Positions 53,882-63,511 of a DNA stretch of 64,000 nt are shown piece after piece; within the stretch, counting starts at the first letter, position 1, and each line of letters opens with the position of its first letter. The notes beneath the pieces are model-generated. The model ran no database searches, was not told where the DNA came from, and worked only from the letters and a program-made list of their open reading frames with translations. The position numbers were made by a program, and so were the translations under genes. Source of the DNA: Mycobacterium adipatum (GTDB lineage Bacteria; Actinomycetota; Actinomycetes; Mycobacteriales; Mycobacteriaceae); contig NZ_CP015596.1 in the NCBI RefSeq assembly GCF_001644575.1, forward strand, positions 2,852,001 to 2,916,000, given 5' to 3'.

Positions 53882-55002
53882 GCACGATATCGGTCGTTCT
53901 GGCGGGGGGCGGCACGGCGGGACACGTCGAACCCGCGATGGCCGTGGCCGATGCACTGACCGAGTTGGACCCGCAGGTCCGGATCACCGCGCTGGGTACC
54001 GCGCGCGGCCTGGAAACCCGCCTGGTTCCTGAGCGCGGCTACGACCTGCGGCTCATCACCCCGGTGCCCCTGCCGCGAAAGCCGTCGATGGACCTGTTGC
54101 GCCTCCCGCTGCGGGTGCGCACCGCGGTCCGGCAGACCCGGGCGGTGTTCGACGCCGTCGAGGTGGACATCGTCATCGGTTTCGGCGGGTACGTCTCGGT
54201 GCCCGCCTACCTGGCCGCCCGGCCCGGTCTGCGACGGCCGCGCGTGCCGGTGGTGATCCACGAGGCCAACGCCAGCGCCGGCTGGGCCAATCGGCTGGGG
54301 GCGCGTTCGGCGCAGCGGGTGCTGGCCGCCACACCCGACCCGGGTCTCGGTGCCGTCGAGGTGGTCGGGGTGCCGGTACGCGCCAGCATCACCTCGCTGG
54401 ACCGTGCCGCGCTGCGCGCGCAGGCGCGTGCCGCATTCGGATTCGACAACGACGCCCGCGTCCTGCTGGTGTTCGGCGGTTCCCAGGGCGCACAGTCGAT
54501 CAACCGCGCCGTTTCCGGTGCGGCGCAAGCACTTGCCGCCCAGGGGATTTCGGTGCTGCACGCGCACGGCCCGAAGAACACCCTCGACCTGCCGGAGCCC
54601 TCGGGGCCGCCCTATGTCGCGGTGCCCTATCTGGACCGGATGGACCTCGCCTATGCCGCCGCGGATCTGGCCATCTGCCGGTCGGGGGCGATGACGGTGG
54701 CCGAGGTCAGCGCGATCGGCCTGCCCGCCGTCTACGTTCCGCTGCCCATCGGCAACGGCGAGCAGCGTCTCAATGCGCTTCCCGTGGTCCAAGCCGGTGG
54801 TGGTCTGCTGATCGAGGACGCCGACCTGTCACCGGCACTGGTCGCCGACACCGTGACCGCGGTGCTCGGCGATGCCGATCGACTGCAGCAGATGACGGCG
54901 GCCGCCGCACTGGCCGGGCACCGCGATGCGGCCCGCCGGGTGGCCGAGGTGGCGCTGGATGTGGCGCGGCAGTATCGCGCGGACCGAAAGTCGGTGCGGT
55001 GA
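53878..55002 (+). CDS. murG: UDP-GlcNAc:lipid I N-acetylglucosaminyltransferase
   Basis: The 374-aa GT28 enzyme makes lipid II on the inner membrane face. Motifs are [60 protein letters not shown] and [24 protein letters not shown]. The GTG start overlaps ftsW; the stop overlaps murC by GTGA. Confidence 0.97.
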   Translation: MSTISVVLAGGGTAGHVEPAMAVADALTELDPQVRITALGTARGLETRLVPERGYDLRLITPVPLPRKPSMDLLRLPLRVRTAVRQTRAVFDAVEVDIVIGFGGYVSVPAYLAARPGLRRPRVPVVIHEANASAGWANRLGARSAQRVLAATPDPGLGAVEVVGVPVRASITSLDRAALRAQARAAFGFDNDARVLLVFGGSQGAQSINRAVSGAAQALAAQGISVLHAHGPKNTLDLPEPSGPPYVAVPYLDRMDLAYAAADLAICRSGAMTVAEVSAIGLPAVYVPLPIGNGEQRLNALPVVQAGGGLLIEDADLSPALVADTVTAVLGDADRLQQMTAAAALAGHRDAARRVAEVALDVARQYRADRKSVR

Positions 55003-56429
55003 AGGGCTTACCGCCGGAGCTGCAGCGGGTGCACATGGTCGGCATCGGCGGTGCCGGGATGTCCGGTATCGCCCGCATCCTGCTCGATCGCGGCGGGCAG
55101 GTCTCGGGTTCGGACGCCAAGGAGTCCCGCGGGGTGGCGGCGTTGCGGGCCCGGGGCGCGCAGATCCGCATCGGGCACGACGGTTCGGCGCTGGACATGC
55201 TCGAGGGCGGCCCGACCGCGGTGGTGACCACGCACGCGGCGATCCCGAAGACCAATCCCGAGCTCGTCGAGGCGCGCCGCCGCGGTATCCCGGTGATCCT
55301 GCGCCCGGTGGTGCTTGCCAAGCTGATGGCCGGTGACACCACGCTGATGGTCACCGGCACAGCCGGCAAGACGACCACCACGTCGATGCTCATCGTGGCG
55401 TTGCAGCACAGCGGATTCGATCCGTCCTTCGCCGTCGGTGGTGATCTCGGCGCGGCGGGCACCAATGCGCATCACGGCAGCGGCGCCTACTTCGTCGCCG
55501 AGGCCGACGAGAGCGACGGATCGCTGGTGCAGTACCAGCCCGATATCGCCGTGGTGACCAACATCGAGGCCGACCATCTCGACTTCTTCGGCAGCGAGCA
55601 GGCCTACGTCGACGTCTTCGATGCGTTCCTGGAACGCCTGACTCCCGGTGGCGCGCTGGTGGTCTGCGTGGATGACCCCGGCGCCGCCGCACTCGCTGAA
55701 CGCACCGCGGCGCTGGGAATCAGGGTGCTGCGGTACGGCAGTTCGGGCGACGGTCTGGCCGGTGAACTGCTGGACTGGGAGCAGCACGGCACCAGCGCGG
55801 TGGCGAGCATCCGGTTGGCGGGGGAGAGCGGTCCGCGCACCATGCGGTTGGCGGTTCCCGGCCGGCACATGGCGCTCAACGCGCTGGCGGCCCTGCTGGC
55901 CGCGGTGCAGGCCGGAGCCGAACCCGGGGTCGTGCTGGACGCATTGGCCGAGTTCGAGGGGGTCCGCCGCCGTTTCGAACTGGTGGGCGTCGCGGCCGAG
56001 GTCAAGGTCTTCGATGATTACGCGCACCATCCGACCAAGGTCTCCGCGGCGCTGTCCGCGGTCCGCGCGCTGGCCGCCGAGTCGCGGGGTCGCGCCATCG
56101 TCGTGTTCCAACCGCATCTGTATTCGCGCACCCAGACTTTCGCGCGCGAGTTCGGTGCCGCGCTGAGCGCGGCCGATGAGGTGTTCGTGCTCGATGTCTT
56201 CGCCGCCCGCGAGCAGCCCATCGCCGGGGTCAGTGGTCGCAGTATCGCCGAGCATGTGAGCGTCCCGGTGCATTACGTGCCGGACTTCTCCGCGGTGGCC
56301 GAGCAGGTGGCGGCCTGCGCCGAACCGGGTGACGTGGTGGTGACGATGGGCGCCGGCGATGTCACCCTGCTGGGCCGCGAGATCCTGGACGCCGTGAATG
56401 CGCGCGCCGACGGGCGGCAGCGTCGATGA
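54999..56429 (+). CDS. murC: UDP-N-acetylmuramate:L-alanine ligase
   Basis: The 476-aa enzyme adds the first amino acid of the stem peptide. [17 protein letters not shown] begins the Rossmann domain. The P-loop region reads [13 protein letters not shown], with Ala where most bacteria have His. [21 protein letters not shown] and [14 protein letters not shown] are intact. The GTG start overlaps murG; the stop overlaps ftsQ by ATGA. Confidence 0.96.
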   Translation: MKGLPPELQRVHMVGIGGAGMSGIARILLDRGGQVSGSDAKESRGVAALRARGAQIRIGHDGSALDMLEGGPTAVVTTHAAIPKTNPELVEARRRGIPVILRPVVLAKLMAGDTTLMVTGTAGKTTTTSMLIVALQHSGFDPSFAVGGDLGAAGTNAHHGSGAYFVAEADESDGSLVQYQPDIAVVTNIEADHLDFFGSEQAYVDVFDAFLERLTPGGALVVCVDDPGAAALAERTAALGIRVLRYGSSGDGLAGELLDWEQHGTSAVASIRLAGESGPRTMRLAVPGRHMALNALAALLAAVQAGAEPGVVLDALAEFEGVRRRFELVGVAAEVKVFDDYAHHPTKVSAALSAVRALAAESRGRAIVVFQPHLYSRTQTFAREFGAALSAADEVFVLDVFAAREQPIAGVSGRSIAEHVSVPVHYVPDFSAVAEQVAACAEPGDVVVTMGAGDVTLLGREILDAVNARADGRQRR

Positions 56430-57409
56430 CCGGCCCGGCCGACGCCGCCGAAGAGCCCGAAGAGCCCGGTGCACCGGACGCCACGGCGGCCGAAGAGAAG
56501 GCCGGCGCGGGCCCGGCGGAGAGCGCAGCGCACGCCGACGCGCCCGTCGACGGCGAGCAGTCCGCGGCGACGACGGACGCGGCCGAGGAAGACTTCGAAG
56601 GGCCCCGGCGGCGCGCCCGCCGCGAACGCGAGGAACGTCGCGCCGCGCAGGCCCGTGCCATCGCCATCGAGCAGAACCGCCGCGAGGCCAAGCGGCGGGT
56701 GTCCGGGCGGGCCGTCGAGGCACCCGCGCCCCGCCGCCGCGGGGTGATCCGCGGGCTGAAGGTACTCATGTGGTCGGCACTGATCGCGGTGCTCGCCGTC
56801 GGCGCGGGCCTGCTGCTGTACTTCACGCCGGTCATGTCCGCGCGCGAGACGGTCATCATCGGGCTGGCCGCCATAGCCGAGGACGAGATCCGCCAGGCCG
56901 CCGCGGTGCCGGCCGGCACGCCACTGCTGCAGATCGACACCGACGCGGTCGCCGAGCGGGTGGCCTCGATCCGCCGGGTGGCCAGTGTCCGGGTGCAGCG
57001 CGAATACCCGTCCACCCTGCGTATCACTGTGCAGGAGCGGATTCCGTTGGTGGTCAAGGACTATCCCGACGGTCCGCATCTTTTCGACAAGGATGGCGTG
57101 GACTTCGTGACGGCGCCGCCGCCGCCGGGCCTGCCCTATATCGACACCGAGTCCCCGGGACCCAACGATCCGGCGACCGACGCCGCGCTCGAGGTGCTCA
57201 CCGCGCTGCCGCCGGAGGTTTCCGGCCAGGTGAGCCGGGTCGAGGCGCCCTCGGTGGCGGCCATCACGCTGATCCTGTTCGACGGCCGGAAAGTGGTGTG
57301 GGGCACCACCGACCGCACCGAGGAGAAGGCCCTCAAGCTGGCCGCCCTGCTCACCCAACCCGGGCAGACCTACGACGTGTCCAGTCCGGATCTGCCGACC
57401 GTCAAGTAA
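56426..57409 (+). CDS. ftsQ: Cell division protein FtsQ
   Basis: The 327-aa bitopic protein has an acidic then basic cytoplasmic region of about 110 residues, a membrane segment ([20 protein letters not shown]), a POTRA domain ([17 protein letters not shown] to [22 protein letters not shown]) and a beta domain. It links FtsL/FtsB to the divisome. The cytoplasmic part is longer than in E. coli, as usual in mycobacteria. ATG overlaps the murC stop. A 182-bp promoter-bearing spacer separates it from ftsZ. Confidence 0.93.
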   Translation: MTGPADAAEEPEEPGAPDATAAEEKAGAGPAESAAHADAPVDGEQSAATTDAAEEDFEGPRRRARREREERRAAQARAIAIEQNRREAKRRVSGRAVEAPAPRRRGVIRGLKVLMWSALIAVLAVGAGLLLYFTPVMSARETVIIGLAAIAEDEIRQAAAVPAGTPLLQIDTDAVAERVASIRRVASVRVQREYPSTLRITVQERIPLVVKDYPDGPHLFDKDGVDFVTAPPPPGLPYIDTESPGPNDPATDAALEVLTALPPEVSGQVSRVEAPSVAAITLILFDGRKVVWGTTDRTEEKALKLAALLTQPGQTYDVSSPDLPTVK

Positions 57410-57494
57410 GACCCGCGGCACAGACGGGGAGAAATTGTCGCGCCGTGTCGGCGCGCCTGCCGGGTTCCGGCGCCGGGTCACCCTACCGTTCTGG

Positions 57495-57545
57495 TTGCGC
57501 GGAACTACTTGACATAACTCTAAGCCTATGGTTGAGGTTGAGGGT
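57495..57545 (+). promoter_or_regulatory. ftsZ promoter region
   Basis: An unusually AT-rich stretch for this genome contains TTGACA at 57509-57514, then TAACTCTAAGCCTATGG. TTGACA fits a -35, but the hexamer 17 bp later (TTGAGG) is a poor -10; TATGGT at 57527 and TAACTC at 57515 are other -10 candidates. The same motif is, to my recollection, conserved before mycobacterial ftsZ. Separate control would let FtsZ rise independently of the upstream genes. Confidence 0.5.
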
Positions 57546-57591
57546 TTCGCTCACCGACATCGACATTCAGGTCAGGAAAGGGCGACCCGCG

Positions 57592-58743
57592 ATGACCCCC
57601 CCGCATAACTACCTCGCCGTTATCAAGGTGGTCGGCATCGGCGGCGGCGGCGTGAACGCCGTCAACCGGATGATCGAGCACGGACTCAAGGGCGTCGAGT
57701 TCATCGCCATCAACACCGACGCACAGGCGTTGTTGATGAGCGACGCCGACGTCAAGCTCGACGTCGGTCGCGACTCGACGCGTGGTCTGGGCGCCGGCGC
57801 CGACCCGGAGGTCGGCCGCAAGGCTGCCGAGGACGCCAAGGACGATATCGAGGAACTGCTGCGCGGCGCCGACATGGTGTTCGTGACCGCGGGTGAGGGC
57901 GGCGGTACCGGCACCGGCGGCGCGCCCGTCGTCGCGACCATCGCTCGCAAACTCGGCGCGCTCACCGTCGGTGTGGTCACCCGGCCGTTCTCGTTCGAGG
58001 GCAAGCGCCGGTCCAACCAGGCCGAGAACGGCATCACCGCGCTGCGCGAGAGCTGCGACACGTTGATCGTCATTCCCAACGACCGGCTGCTGCAGATGGG
58101 CGACGCCGCCGTCTCTTTGATGGACGCCTTCCGCAGCGCCGACGAAGTTCTGCTCAACGGCGTTCAGGGCATCACCGACCTGATCACCACGCCGGGTCTG
58201 ATCAACGTCGACTTCGCCGACGTCAAGGGTGTGATGAGCGGCGCGGGCACCGCGCTGATGGGCATCGGGTCCGCCCGCGGTGACGGCCGCGCGCTCAAGG
58301 CTGCCGAGATCGCGATCAACTCGCCGCTGCTGGAAGCGTCGATGGAGGGCGCGCAGGGCGTGCTGCTGTCGGTGGCCGGCGGCAGCGACCTCGGTCTGTT
58401 CGAGATCAACGAGGCCGCCTCGCTGGTGCAGGAAGCCGCCCACGCCGAGGCCAACATCATCTTCGGCACCGTGATCGACGACTCGCTGGGCGACGAGGTC
58501 CGGGTCACCGTGATCGCCGCCGGGTTCGACACATCGGGACCGAGCCGCAAACCCGTTGTGGGCGAAGGCACTACCGGTGTTGCCCCCGGGTCGGCCGGTA
58601 AGGTGCGCTCCAGCGTGTTCGAGCCCGCCGATGCGATGTCCGTCCCGGCCCACACCAACGGCGCGACCGTGAAGATCGGCGGTCCGGACGACGGTGGCAT
58701 CTCCGACGACGACGTCGACGTGCCACCCTTCATGCGCCACTGA
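57592..58743 (+). CDS. ftsZ: Cell division GTPase FtsZ
   Basis: The 383-aa tubulin-like protein forms the Z-ring. Visible are [17 protein letters not shown], the GTP-binding [13 protein letters not shown], the T7 loop NVDFADVK, and the conserved C-terminal peptide [12 protein letters not shown] that binds SepF and other partners. AGGAAAGG lies about 13 nt before the ATG at 57592. Length is normal for mycobacteria (about 380 aa). Confidence 0.98.
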   Translation: MTPPHNYLAVIKVVGIGGGGVNAVNRMIEHGLKGVEFIAINTDAQALLMSDADVKLDVGRDSTRGLGAGADPEVGRKAAEDAKDDIEELLRGADMVFVTAGEGGGTGTGGAPVVATIARKLGALTVGVVTRPFSFEGKRRSNQAENGITALRESCDTLIVIPNDRLLQMGDAAVSLMDAFRSADEVLLNGVQGITDLITTPGLINVDFADVKGVMSGAGTALMGIGSARGDGRALKAAEIAINSPLLEASMEGAQGVLLSVAGGSDLGLFEINEAASLVQEAAHAEANIIFGTVIDDSLGDEVRVTVIAAGFDTSGPSRKPVVGEGTTGVAPGSAGKVRSSVFEPADAMSVPAHTNGATVKIGGPDDGGISDDDVDVPPFMRH

Positions 58744-58749
58744 TTCGTC

Positions 58750-59457
58750 GTGCCCGTCCGGGTTCGGCGCGTGACCACCACCCGCGAGGGCGGGGTATCG
58801 GCGCCGCCGTTCGACACGTTCAACCTCGGCGACCACGTCGGCGATGACCCGGCGGCCGTTGCGGCCAACCGCACGCGGCTGGCCGCCGCCATCGGCCTGC
58901 CCGCGGGCGCCGTGGTGTGGATGAACCAGGTGCATTCGGTCAATGTCGCGGTCGTCGACGGTCCGCGGGATGCGCCCATCGACCAGGCCGACGCGTTGGT
59001 GAGTACCACCCGCGGCCTGGCGCTGGCGGTGGTGACCGCGGACTGTGTGCCGGTGTTGCTGGCCGACGCGCGGGCCGGGGTCATTGGCGCCGCGCACGCG
59101 GGCCGGGTGGGTGCGCAGCGCGGGATCGTGCCGCGCATCGTGGAGGAGATGGTGAAATTGGGCGCTTCCGTCGCCGATCTGACGGTGTTACTGGGCCCCG
59201 CGGTGAGTGGGCGCAACTATGAGGTGCCCGCGGACATGGCCGACGAGGTGGATGCCGCACTGCCGGGCAGCCGCTGTCGCACCGCCGCCGGAACGCCCGG
59301 CCTGGACGTCCGCGCAGGGCTGGCCCGGCAGTTGACGAGTCTGGGCATCACGTCCATCGATATCGATCCCCGCTGCACCGTCGAGGACGCGGCGTTGTTC
59401 AGTCACCGGCGCGACGCGCCGACCGGGCGGCTGGCGTCACTGGTGTGGATGCCATGA
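58750..59457 (+). CDS. pgeF: PgeF/YfiH multicopper-type purine nucleosidase family protein
   Basis: The 235-aa protein has the HCH zinc site of the DUF152 family: H in MNQVHSV, C in VTADCVPVLL and H in IGAAHAGRVG. Family members act as purine nucleoside phosphorylases or deaminases; in E. coli it removes misincorporated L-Ser from UDP-MurNAc-peptide. The GTG start is 6 bp after the ftsZ stop. It overlaps the next gene by ATGA. Confidence 0.9.
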   Translation: MPVRVRRVTTTREGGVSAPPFDTFNLGDHVGDDPAAVAANRTRLAAAIGLPAGAVVWMNQVHSVNVAVVDGPRDAPIDQADALVSTTRGLALAVVTADCVPVLLADARAGVIGAAHAGRVGAQRGIVPRIVEEMVKLGASVADLTVLLGPAVSGRNYEVPADMADEVDAALPGSRCRTAAGTPGLDVRAGLARQLTSLGITSIDIDPRCTVEDAALFSHRRDAPTGRLASLVWMP

Positions 59458-60194
59458 GTACCCACCGCGATGCCGAACTCGCCGCGGCGCTGGCATCGGT
59501 GCGCAGTCGGCTGGCGCGCGCCGCCGAGGCGGCCGGGCGGCCGGTCCGTGACATCGAGCTGCTGCCGATCACGAAGTTCTTTCCCGCTTCCGATGTCATC
59601 ATCCTGCGACGGTTGGGCTGTACCGAATTCGGCGAATCGCGGGAGCAGGAGGCCGCCAAAAAGGTGGCCGAGGTGCGCGACGCCCTGCCCGCCGACCACA
59701 TCCGGTGGCACATGGTCGGCAAGATCCAGCGAAACAAGGCCCGTGCCATCGCCCGGTGGGCGCACACGGTGCATTCGGTGGACAGCGCGCGGGTGATCGC
59801 GGCGCTCGGCGCGGGTGCCGAACAGGAGCGCGACGCCGGGCGACGAACCGGACCGCTGCGGGTCTACCTGCAGATCAGTCTGGACGGTGACCCCGATCGT
59901 GGCGGGGTGGACGTGAGCACGCCGGACCTGGTCGACGAGCTGTGTGCCGCAACGCATGCCGCCGACGCGCTGGAGTTCGCGGGGTTGATGGGGATCCCGC
60001 CGCTGGACTGGAACGCCGAGGACGCGTTCGCGCGATTGCAGGTCGAACGTGACCGGGTGCAGCAGTTCTTCCCGCAGCGGCTGGGGCTGTCGGCGGGGAT
60101 GTCGGGGGATATGGAGATCGCGGTGCGATACGGATCCACGTGTGTGCGTGTCGGAACCGCGTTGATGGGGCAACGTCCTCTAACGTCACCCTGA
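59454..60194 (+). CDS. YggS/PLPBP family pyridoxal phosphate homeostasis protein
   Basis: The 246-aa single-domain PLP protein resembles the N-terminal barrel of alanine racemase but lacks its second domain. The PLP lysine is in ELLPITKFFPASD; HMVGKIQRNKAR, GLMGIPP and MSGDMEIAVRYGSTCVRVGTALMG are family segments. It buffers PLP and affects amino-acid pools. The ATG at 59454 overlaps the pgeF stop; a start 9 bases upstream is unlikely. Confidence 0.93.
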   Translation: MSTHRDAELAAALASVRSRLARAAEAAGRPVRDIELLPITKFFPASDVIILRRLGCTEFGESREQEAAKKVAEVRDALPADHIRWHMVGKIQRNKARAIARWAHTVHSVDSARVIAALGAGAEQERDAGRRTGPLRVYLQISLDGDPDRGGVDVSTPDLVDELCAATHAADALEFAGLMGIPPLDWNAEDAFARLQVERDRVQQFFPQRLGLSAGMSGDMEIAVRYGSTCVRVGTALMGQRPLTSP

Positions 60195-60259
60195 GTAGTC
60201 ACTCCAGTCACATCTTCATCACAGACAACACAGACAGAAGTCGTTAGAAGGGGCAGGCG

Positions 60260-60907
60260 ATGAGCACTCTGCACAAGGTCAAGGCCTACTTCGGTATGGC
60301 GCCGATGGACGATTACGACGACGAGTACTACGACGACGAGCGCGGGCCGCGCGCCTACCCCCGCCGCGGCGCCGACGAGCGCTTCGAGGACGAAGGCTAC
60401 GGACGCGAGCCGCGCGCCTTCGACGACCGGATGCCCGCACGCGAATACGACGACCTCCCGGGTGCCTACCGCGGTGGCTACGGCGACGCCCCGCGTTTCG
60501 AGGGACGCTTGCGTGGGCCGCGTGAGTTCGACCGCCCGGCACCGCGTTTCGCCGCGCCGACCCGGGGTGCCAGCGCGCTGGCCATGGAACCGCGCCGGAT
60601 GGCGGCGTTGTTCGAAGAGGGCAGCCCGCTGGCCAAGATCACCACGCTCCGCCCGAAGGACTACAGCGAGGCGCGCACCATCGGTGAGCGTTTCCGCGAC
60701 GGCACACCGGTGATCATGGACCTGGTGTCGATGGACAACGCCGATGCCAAGCGCCTGGTCGACTTCGCCGCCGGGCTCGCCTTCGCGCTGCGCGGTTCGT
60801 TCGACAAGGTGGCCACCAAGGTCTTCCTGCTCTCGCCGGCCGATATCGACGTCAGCGCCGAGGAGCGCCGACGGATCGCCGAGGCCGGGTTCTACTCCTA
60901 CCAATGA
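60260..60907 (+). CDS. sepF: Cell division protein SepF
   Basis: The 215-aa protein begins with an amphipathic membrane-binding helix ([13 protein letters not shown]). A disordered acidic/arginine-rich linker of about 100 residues follows, with many Tyr-Asp pairs, then the SepF/DUF552 domain ([20 protein letters not shown] to AEAGFYSYQ). In mycobacteria SepF is the main membrane anchor for FtsZ, since FtsA is absent. A GAAGGGG ribosome site precedes the ATG. Confidence 0.96.
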   Translation: MSTLHKVKAYFGMAPMDDYDDEYYDDERGPRAYPRRGADERFEDEGYGREPRAFDDRMPAREYDDLPGAYRGGYGDAPRFEGRLRGPREFDRPAPRFAAPTRGASALAMEPRRMAALFEEGSPLAKITTLRPKDYSEARTIGERFRDGTPVIMDLVSMDNADAKRLVDFAAGLAFALRGSFDKVATKVFLLSPADIDVSAEERRRIAEAGFYSYQ

Positions 60908-61073
60908 CGCGTCCTACCGGTAGCGAGCGTCGCACCAGTCGCGGGCGCACGGCGGTCCCCGGGGCACTCCAGTCCGGCAGGTAGGCTGACGTCCTGGGAT
61001 GGCACGCTCGTCCCACCTGCTCGAATGTCCCAGTACCTGCCCGATGTATCAGCAGTAGTGAGGTCGGCTTCAG

Positions 61074-61376
61074 TTGTCGATGGTCTTTCAAATCCTTGGT
61101 TTCGTGCTGTTCGTCTTCTGGCTGCTGCTGATCGCCCGCGTGGTGGTCGAATTCATCCGGTCGTTCAGCCGTGACTGGCATCCGAGGGGCGCCACCGTGG
61201 TGGTGCTCGAACTCATCCTCACCGTCACCGATCCGCCGGTGCGGCTGCTGCGCCGGATCATCCCGCAGCTCACCATCGGCGCCGTGCGTTTCGATCTGTC
61301 GATCATGGTGTTGTTGCTGGTCGCGTTCATCGGCATGCAGCTCGCATTCGGTGCCGCAGCCAGCGCGATGATGTGA
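61074..61376 (+). CDS. YggT family membrane protein (Rv2146c-like)
   Basis: The 100-aa protein has two hydrophobic segments (FQILGFVLFVFWLLLIARVVVEF and FDLSIMVLLLVAFIGMQLAFG), flanking the conserved ILTVTDPPVRLLRRIIPQ loop. YggT proteins lie next to sepF and wag31/divIVA in many bacteria and affect division or osmotic response. TTG 61074 gives about the same length as the M. tuberculosis protein; ATG 61080 is also possible. TAGGCT in the spacer 60908-61073 may be its -10. Confidence 0.9.
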   Translation: MSMVFQILGFVLFVFWLLLIARVVVEFIRSFSRDWHPRGATVVVLELILTVTDPPVRLLRRIIPQLTIGAVRFDLSIMVLLLVAFIGMQLAFGAAASAMM

Positions 61377-61505
61377 GCCGACAGCGGTCCGGGATCGTCT
61401 CCGCCTGTCGCCAGAACATTGAGTTTCGCTCTTAATTATGAGCCTCCGGTGCAACCGTAGAGTCTGCTGTGACAGGATGGACGCCAGTTACTCGTACAGA
61501 CGCTC

Positions 61506-61511
61506 TACACT
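61506..61511 (+). promoter_or_regulatory. Candidate wag31 promoter -10
   Basis: TACACT lies 40 bp before the wag31 ATG in the AT-richer spacer 61377-61551. No -35 consensus was seen at 17-18 bp. AAGGGGG before the ATG shows a leadered mRNA. TAGAGT at about 61458 is another candidate. Confidence 0.35.
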
Positions 61512-61551
61512 TTGAAACCGGTTGACGGTCCAGACTTCAAGGGGGCAGACA

Positions 61552-62382
61552 ATGCCGCTCACTCCAGCCGACGTTCACAACGTCGCATTCAGTAAGCCGC
61601 CGATCGGCAAACGCGGCTACAACGAGGACGAGGTAGACGCCTTCCTCGACCTGGTCGAGAACGAGCTGACCAGGCTCATCGAGGAGAACGCCGACCTGCG
61701 TCAGCGGGTGTCCGAGCTCGACTCGGAGCTGGCCGGCGCGCGTTCCGGTGGCGGCATCCAGGCAACCCAGACCATCCCGCCCTACCAGGCGCCGCAGCCC
61801 GAGCCGGAGCCCGAGCCGGTCCAGCCGGTGTACGAGGCCCCCGCGCCGGTCGCGCCCGTGGCGCAGCAGGCCCCGGTCTCCGAGGACTCCCACCTGCGTG
61901 CGGCCAAGGTGCTCAGCCTGGCCCAGGACACCGCGGATCGTCTCACCAGCACCGCCAAGGCCGAGTCGGACAAGCTGCTCGCCGACGCCCGCGCCCAGGC
62001 CGATGCCCTGGTCAGCGAGGCCCGCAGCACCGCGGAGACCACGGTCGCCGATGCCCGCGCCAAGGCCGACGCGCTGCTCTCCGACGCGCAGAACCGTTCC
62101 GAGACGCAGCTGCGTCAGGCCCAAGAGAAGGCCGACGCGCTGCAGGCTGACGCCGAGCGCAAGCACTCCGAGATCATGGGCACCATCAACCAGCAGCGCA
62201 CCGTGCTGGAAGGCCGTCTCGAGCAACTGCGCACCTTCGAGCGCGAGTACCGGACCCGGCTCAAGACCTACCTGGAATCTCAGCTCGAAGAGCTGGGCCA
62301 GCGTGGTTCCGCCGCACCGGTCGATTCTGCCGCGGGTAACGAAGGCGGCGGATTCAACCAGTTCAACCGGGGCAACAACTGA
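61552..62382 (+). CDS. wag31: Polar growth organiser Wag31 (DivIVA)
   Basis: The 276-aa coiled-coil protein has the DivIVA lipid-binding N-domain ([31 protein letters not shown], residues 2-33), a Pro/Glu linker from about 75 to 115, and long coiled coils ending near residue 245. It marks the growing poles and recruits envelope synthesis. Threonines 72 and 74, just before the linker, align with the PknA site T73 of M. tuberculosis. AAGGGGG precedes the ATG. Confidence 0.96.
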   Translation: MPLTPADVHNVAFSKPPIGKRGYNEDEVDAFLDLVENELTRLIEENADLRQRVSELDSELAGARSGGGIQATQTIPPYQAPQPEPEPEPVQPVYEAPAPVAPVAQQAPVSEDSHLRAAKVLSLAQDTADRLTSTAKAESDKLLADARAQADALVSEARSTAETTVADARAKADALLSDAQNRSETQLRQAQEKADALQADAERKHSEIMGTINQQRTVLEGRLEQLRTFEREYRTRLKTYLESQLEELGQRGSAAPVDSAAGNEGGGFNQFNRGNN

Positions 62383-62398
62383 GCGGCTGCGCACCGGC

Positions 62399-62404
62399 TA
62401 AGTT
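62399..62404 (+). promoter_or_regulatory. -10 box of a probable leaderless Rv2144c-like mRNA
   Basis: TAAGTT ends 6 nt before the ATG at 62411, in the 28-bp gap after wag31. Confidence 0.45.
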
Positions 62405-62410
62405 CGTCGC

Positions 62411-62815
62411 ATGCTGATCATCGCGCTCGTTCTTGCCGTCATCGGTCTGGCCGCGCTGGTGGCCGCCGTCGTCACCAGCAACGAGCTGATCGCGTGGGTG
62501 TGCATCGGAGCCAGTGTCATCGGCGTGCTGCTGCTGATCGCCGACGCGCTGCGTTCCCGGCGTGAGGGCAATCCCGATGCGGATGCCGCCGATGCGGACG
62601 AGGACGAGCAGGGCGTCCAGGATTACCCCGAGGAGCCGGTCATGGCCGAGTCCGAGTCTGCCGAGTCCGAGCCGACTGTGTCCGAGTCGGCCGGGGCAGA
62701 GCCTGCCGAGCCCGAGCCTGCGGTCGCCGGTGTGACAGACACCGACGACGCCGAGGGTGAATCCGGCGGTTCGGTCGAGATCTCGCCCGACCCCGAGGAA
62801 ACCCCGAAGAGCTAG
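62411..62815 (+). CDS. Small membrane protein with acidic tail (Rv2144c-like)
   Basis: The 134-aa protein has two membrane segments (MLIIALVLAVIGLAALVAAVV and IAWVCIGASVIGVLLLIADAL) joined by a very short turn, then about 80 residues rich in Glu, Asp, Ser and Pro. Function is unknown; conserved beside wag31. Its stop overlaps the convergent phosphoribosyltransferase stop by 4 bp. Confidence 0.85.
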   Translation: MLIIALVLAVIGLAALVAAVVTSNELIAWVCIGASVIGVLLLIADALRSRREGNPDADAADADEDEQGVQDYPEEPVMAESESAESEPTVSESAGAEPAEPEPAVAGVTDTDDAEGESGGSVEISPDPEETPKS

Positions 62816-63459
62816 GGGCGGCGGGCCAGCAGCGCGCGCACCTCGTCGTCGCTGGTCTGGGTGAAATCGCCGTAGGCCTGCCCCACCGCCCGGAAGTCCG
62901 GCGGGATGTCGACGCACACCACTTCGTCGACCTCGCGCCCGATGAGACGCCACGCTGACGCCGAAGCCACCGGCACCGCCACCACCACCCGCGCCGCGCC
63001 CGCACCCCGCACCGCGCGGACCGCGGCGAGCATGCTCGCCCCGGTGGCGATACCGTCATCGACCAGGATCACGGTCCGATCGGACAGCTCCGGTGCGGCT
63101 GCCGCGCCGTAGGCCGTCTCGCGGCGGCGCAACTCCGCGCGCTCACGCTCGATGACCGTGTGCAGTTCTTCTTCGGTGACTGCCTGGCTGCGGAGCAGAT
63201 CCTCGTTGCGCACCACCGTGCCGCCGGAGGCCAGCGCGCCCATCGCCAGCTCGGGCCAATGCGGCACGCCGAGCTTGCGGACCAGGAACACATCGAACGG
63301 CAGGTCCAGGGCCGCCGCGACCTCCCAGCCGACCGGGACACCGCCGCGCGCCAGGCCCAGGACCACCGCGGCGGCGTCCGCGCGATGGTGGGACAGCGCC
63401 GTCGCCAGCACCCGGCCGGCTTCCCGGCGGTTTGCGAAGGTGCCGGCCGTTTCTCCCAT
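62812..63459 (-). CDS. Phosphoribosyltransferase family protein (Rv2143-like)
   Basis: The 215-aa protein has the type I PRTase fold, with the PRPP loop VILVDDGIATGAS and the VLGLARGGVPVGWEVA N-terminal strand. This subgroup often occurs as a stand-alone or hydrolase-fused protein of unknown substrate. ATG 63459 gives the natural start (MGETAGTFANRREAG); the upstream in-frame region is non-coding in character. It is divergent from the epimerase gene. Confidence 0.87.
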   Translation of the reverse strand: MGETAGTFANRREAGRVLATALSHHRADAAAVVLGLARGGVPVGWEVAAALDLPFDVFLVRKLGVPHWPELAMGALASGGTVVRNEDLLRSQAVTEEELHTVIERERAELRRRETAYGAAAAPELSDRTVILVDDGIATGASMLAAVRAVRGAGAARVVVAVPVASASAWRLIGREVDEVVCVDIPPDFRAVGQAYGDFTQTSDDEVRALLARRP

Positions 63460-63511
63460 ACCATCCGGGGTACCCCGGGGCCGGGCGGGACCAACCAAGG
63501 GCGGAAAACAC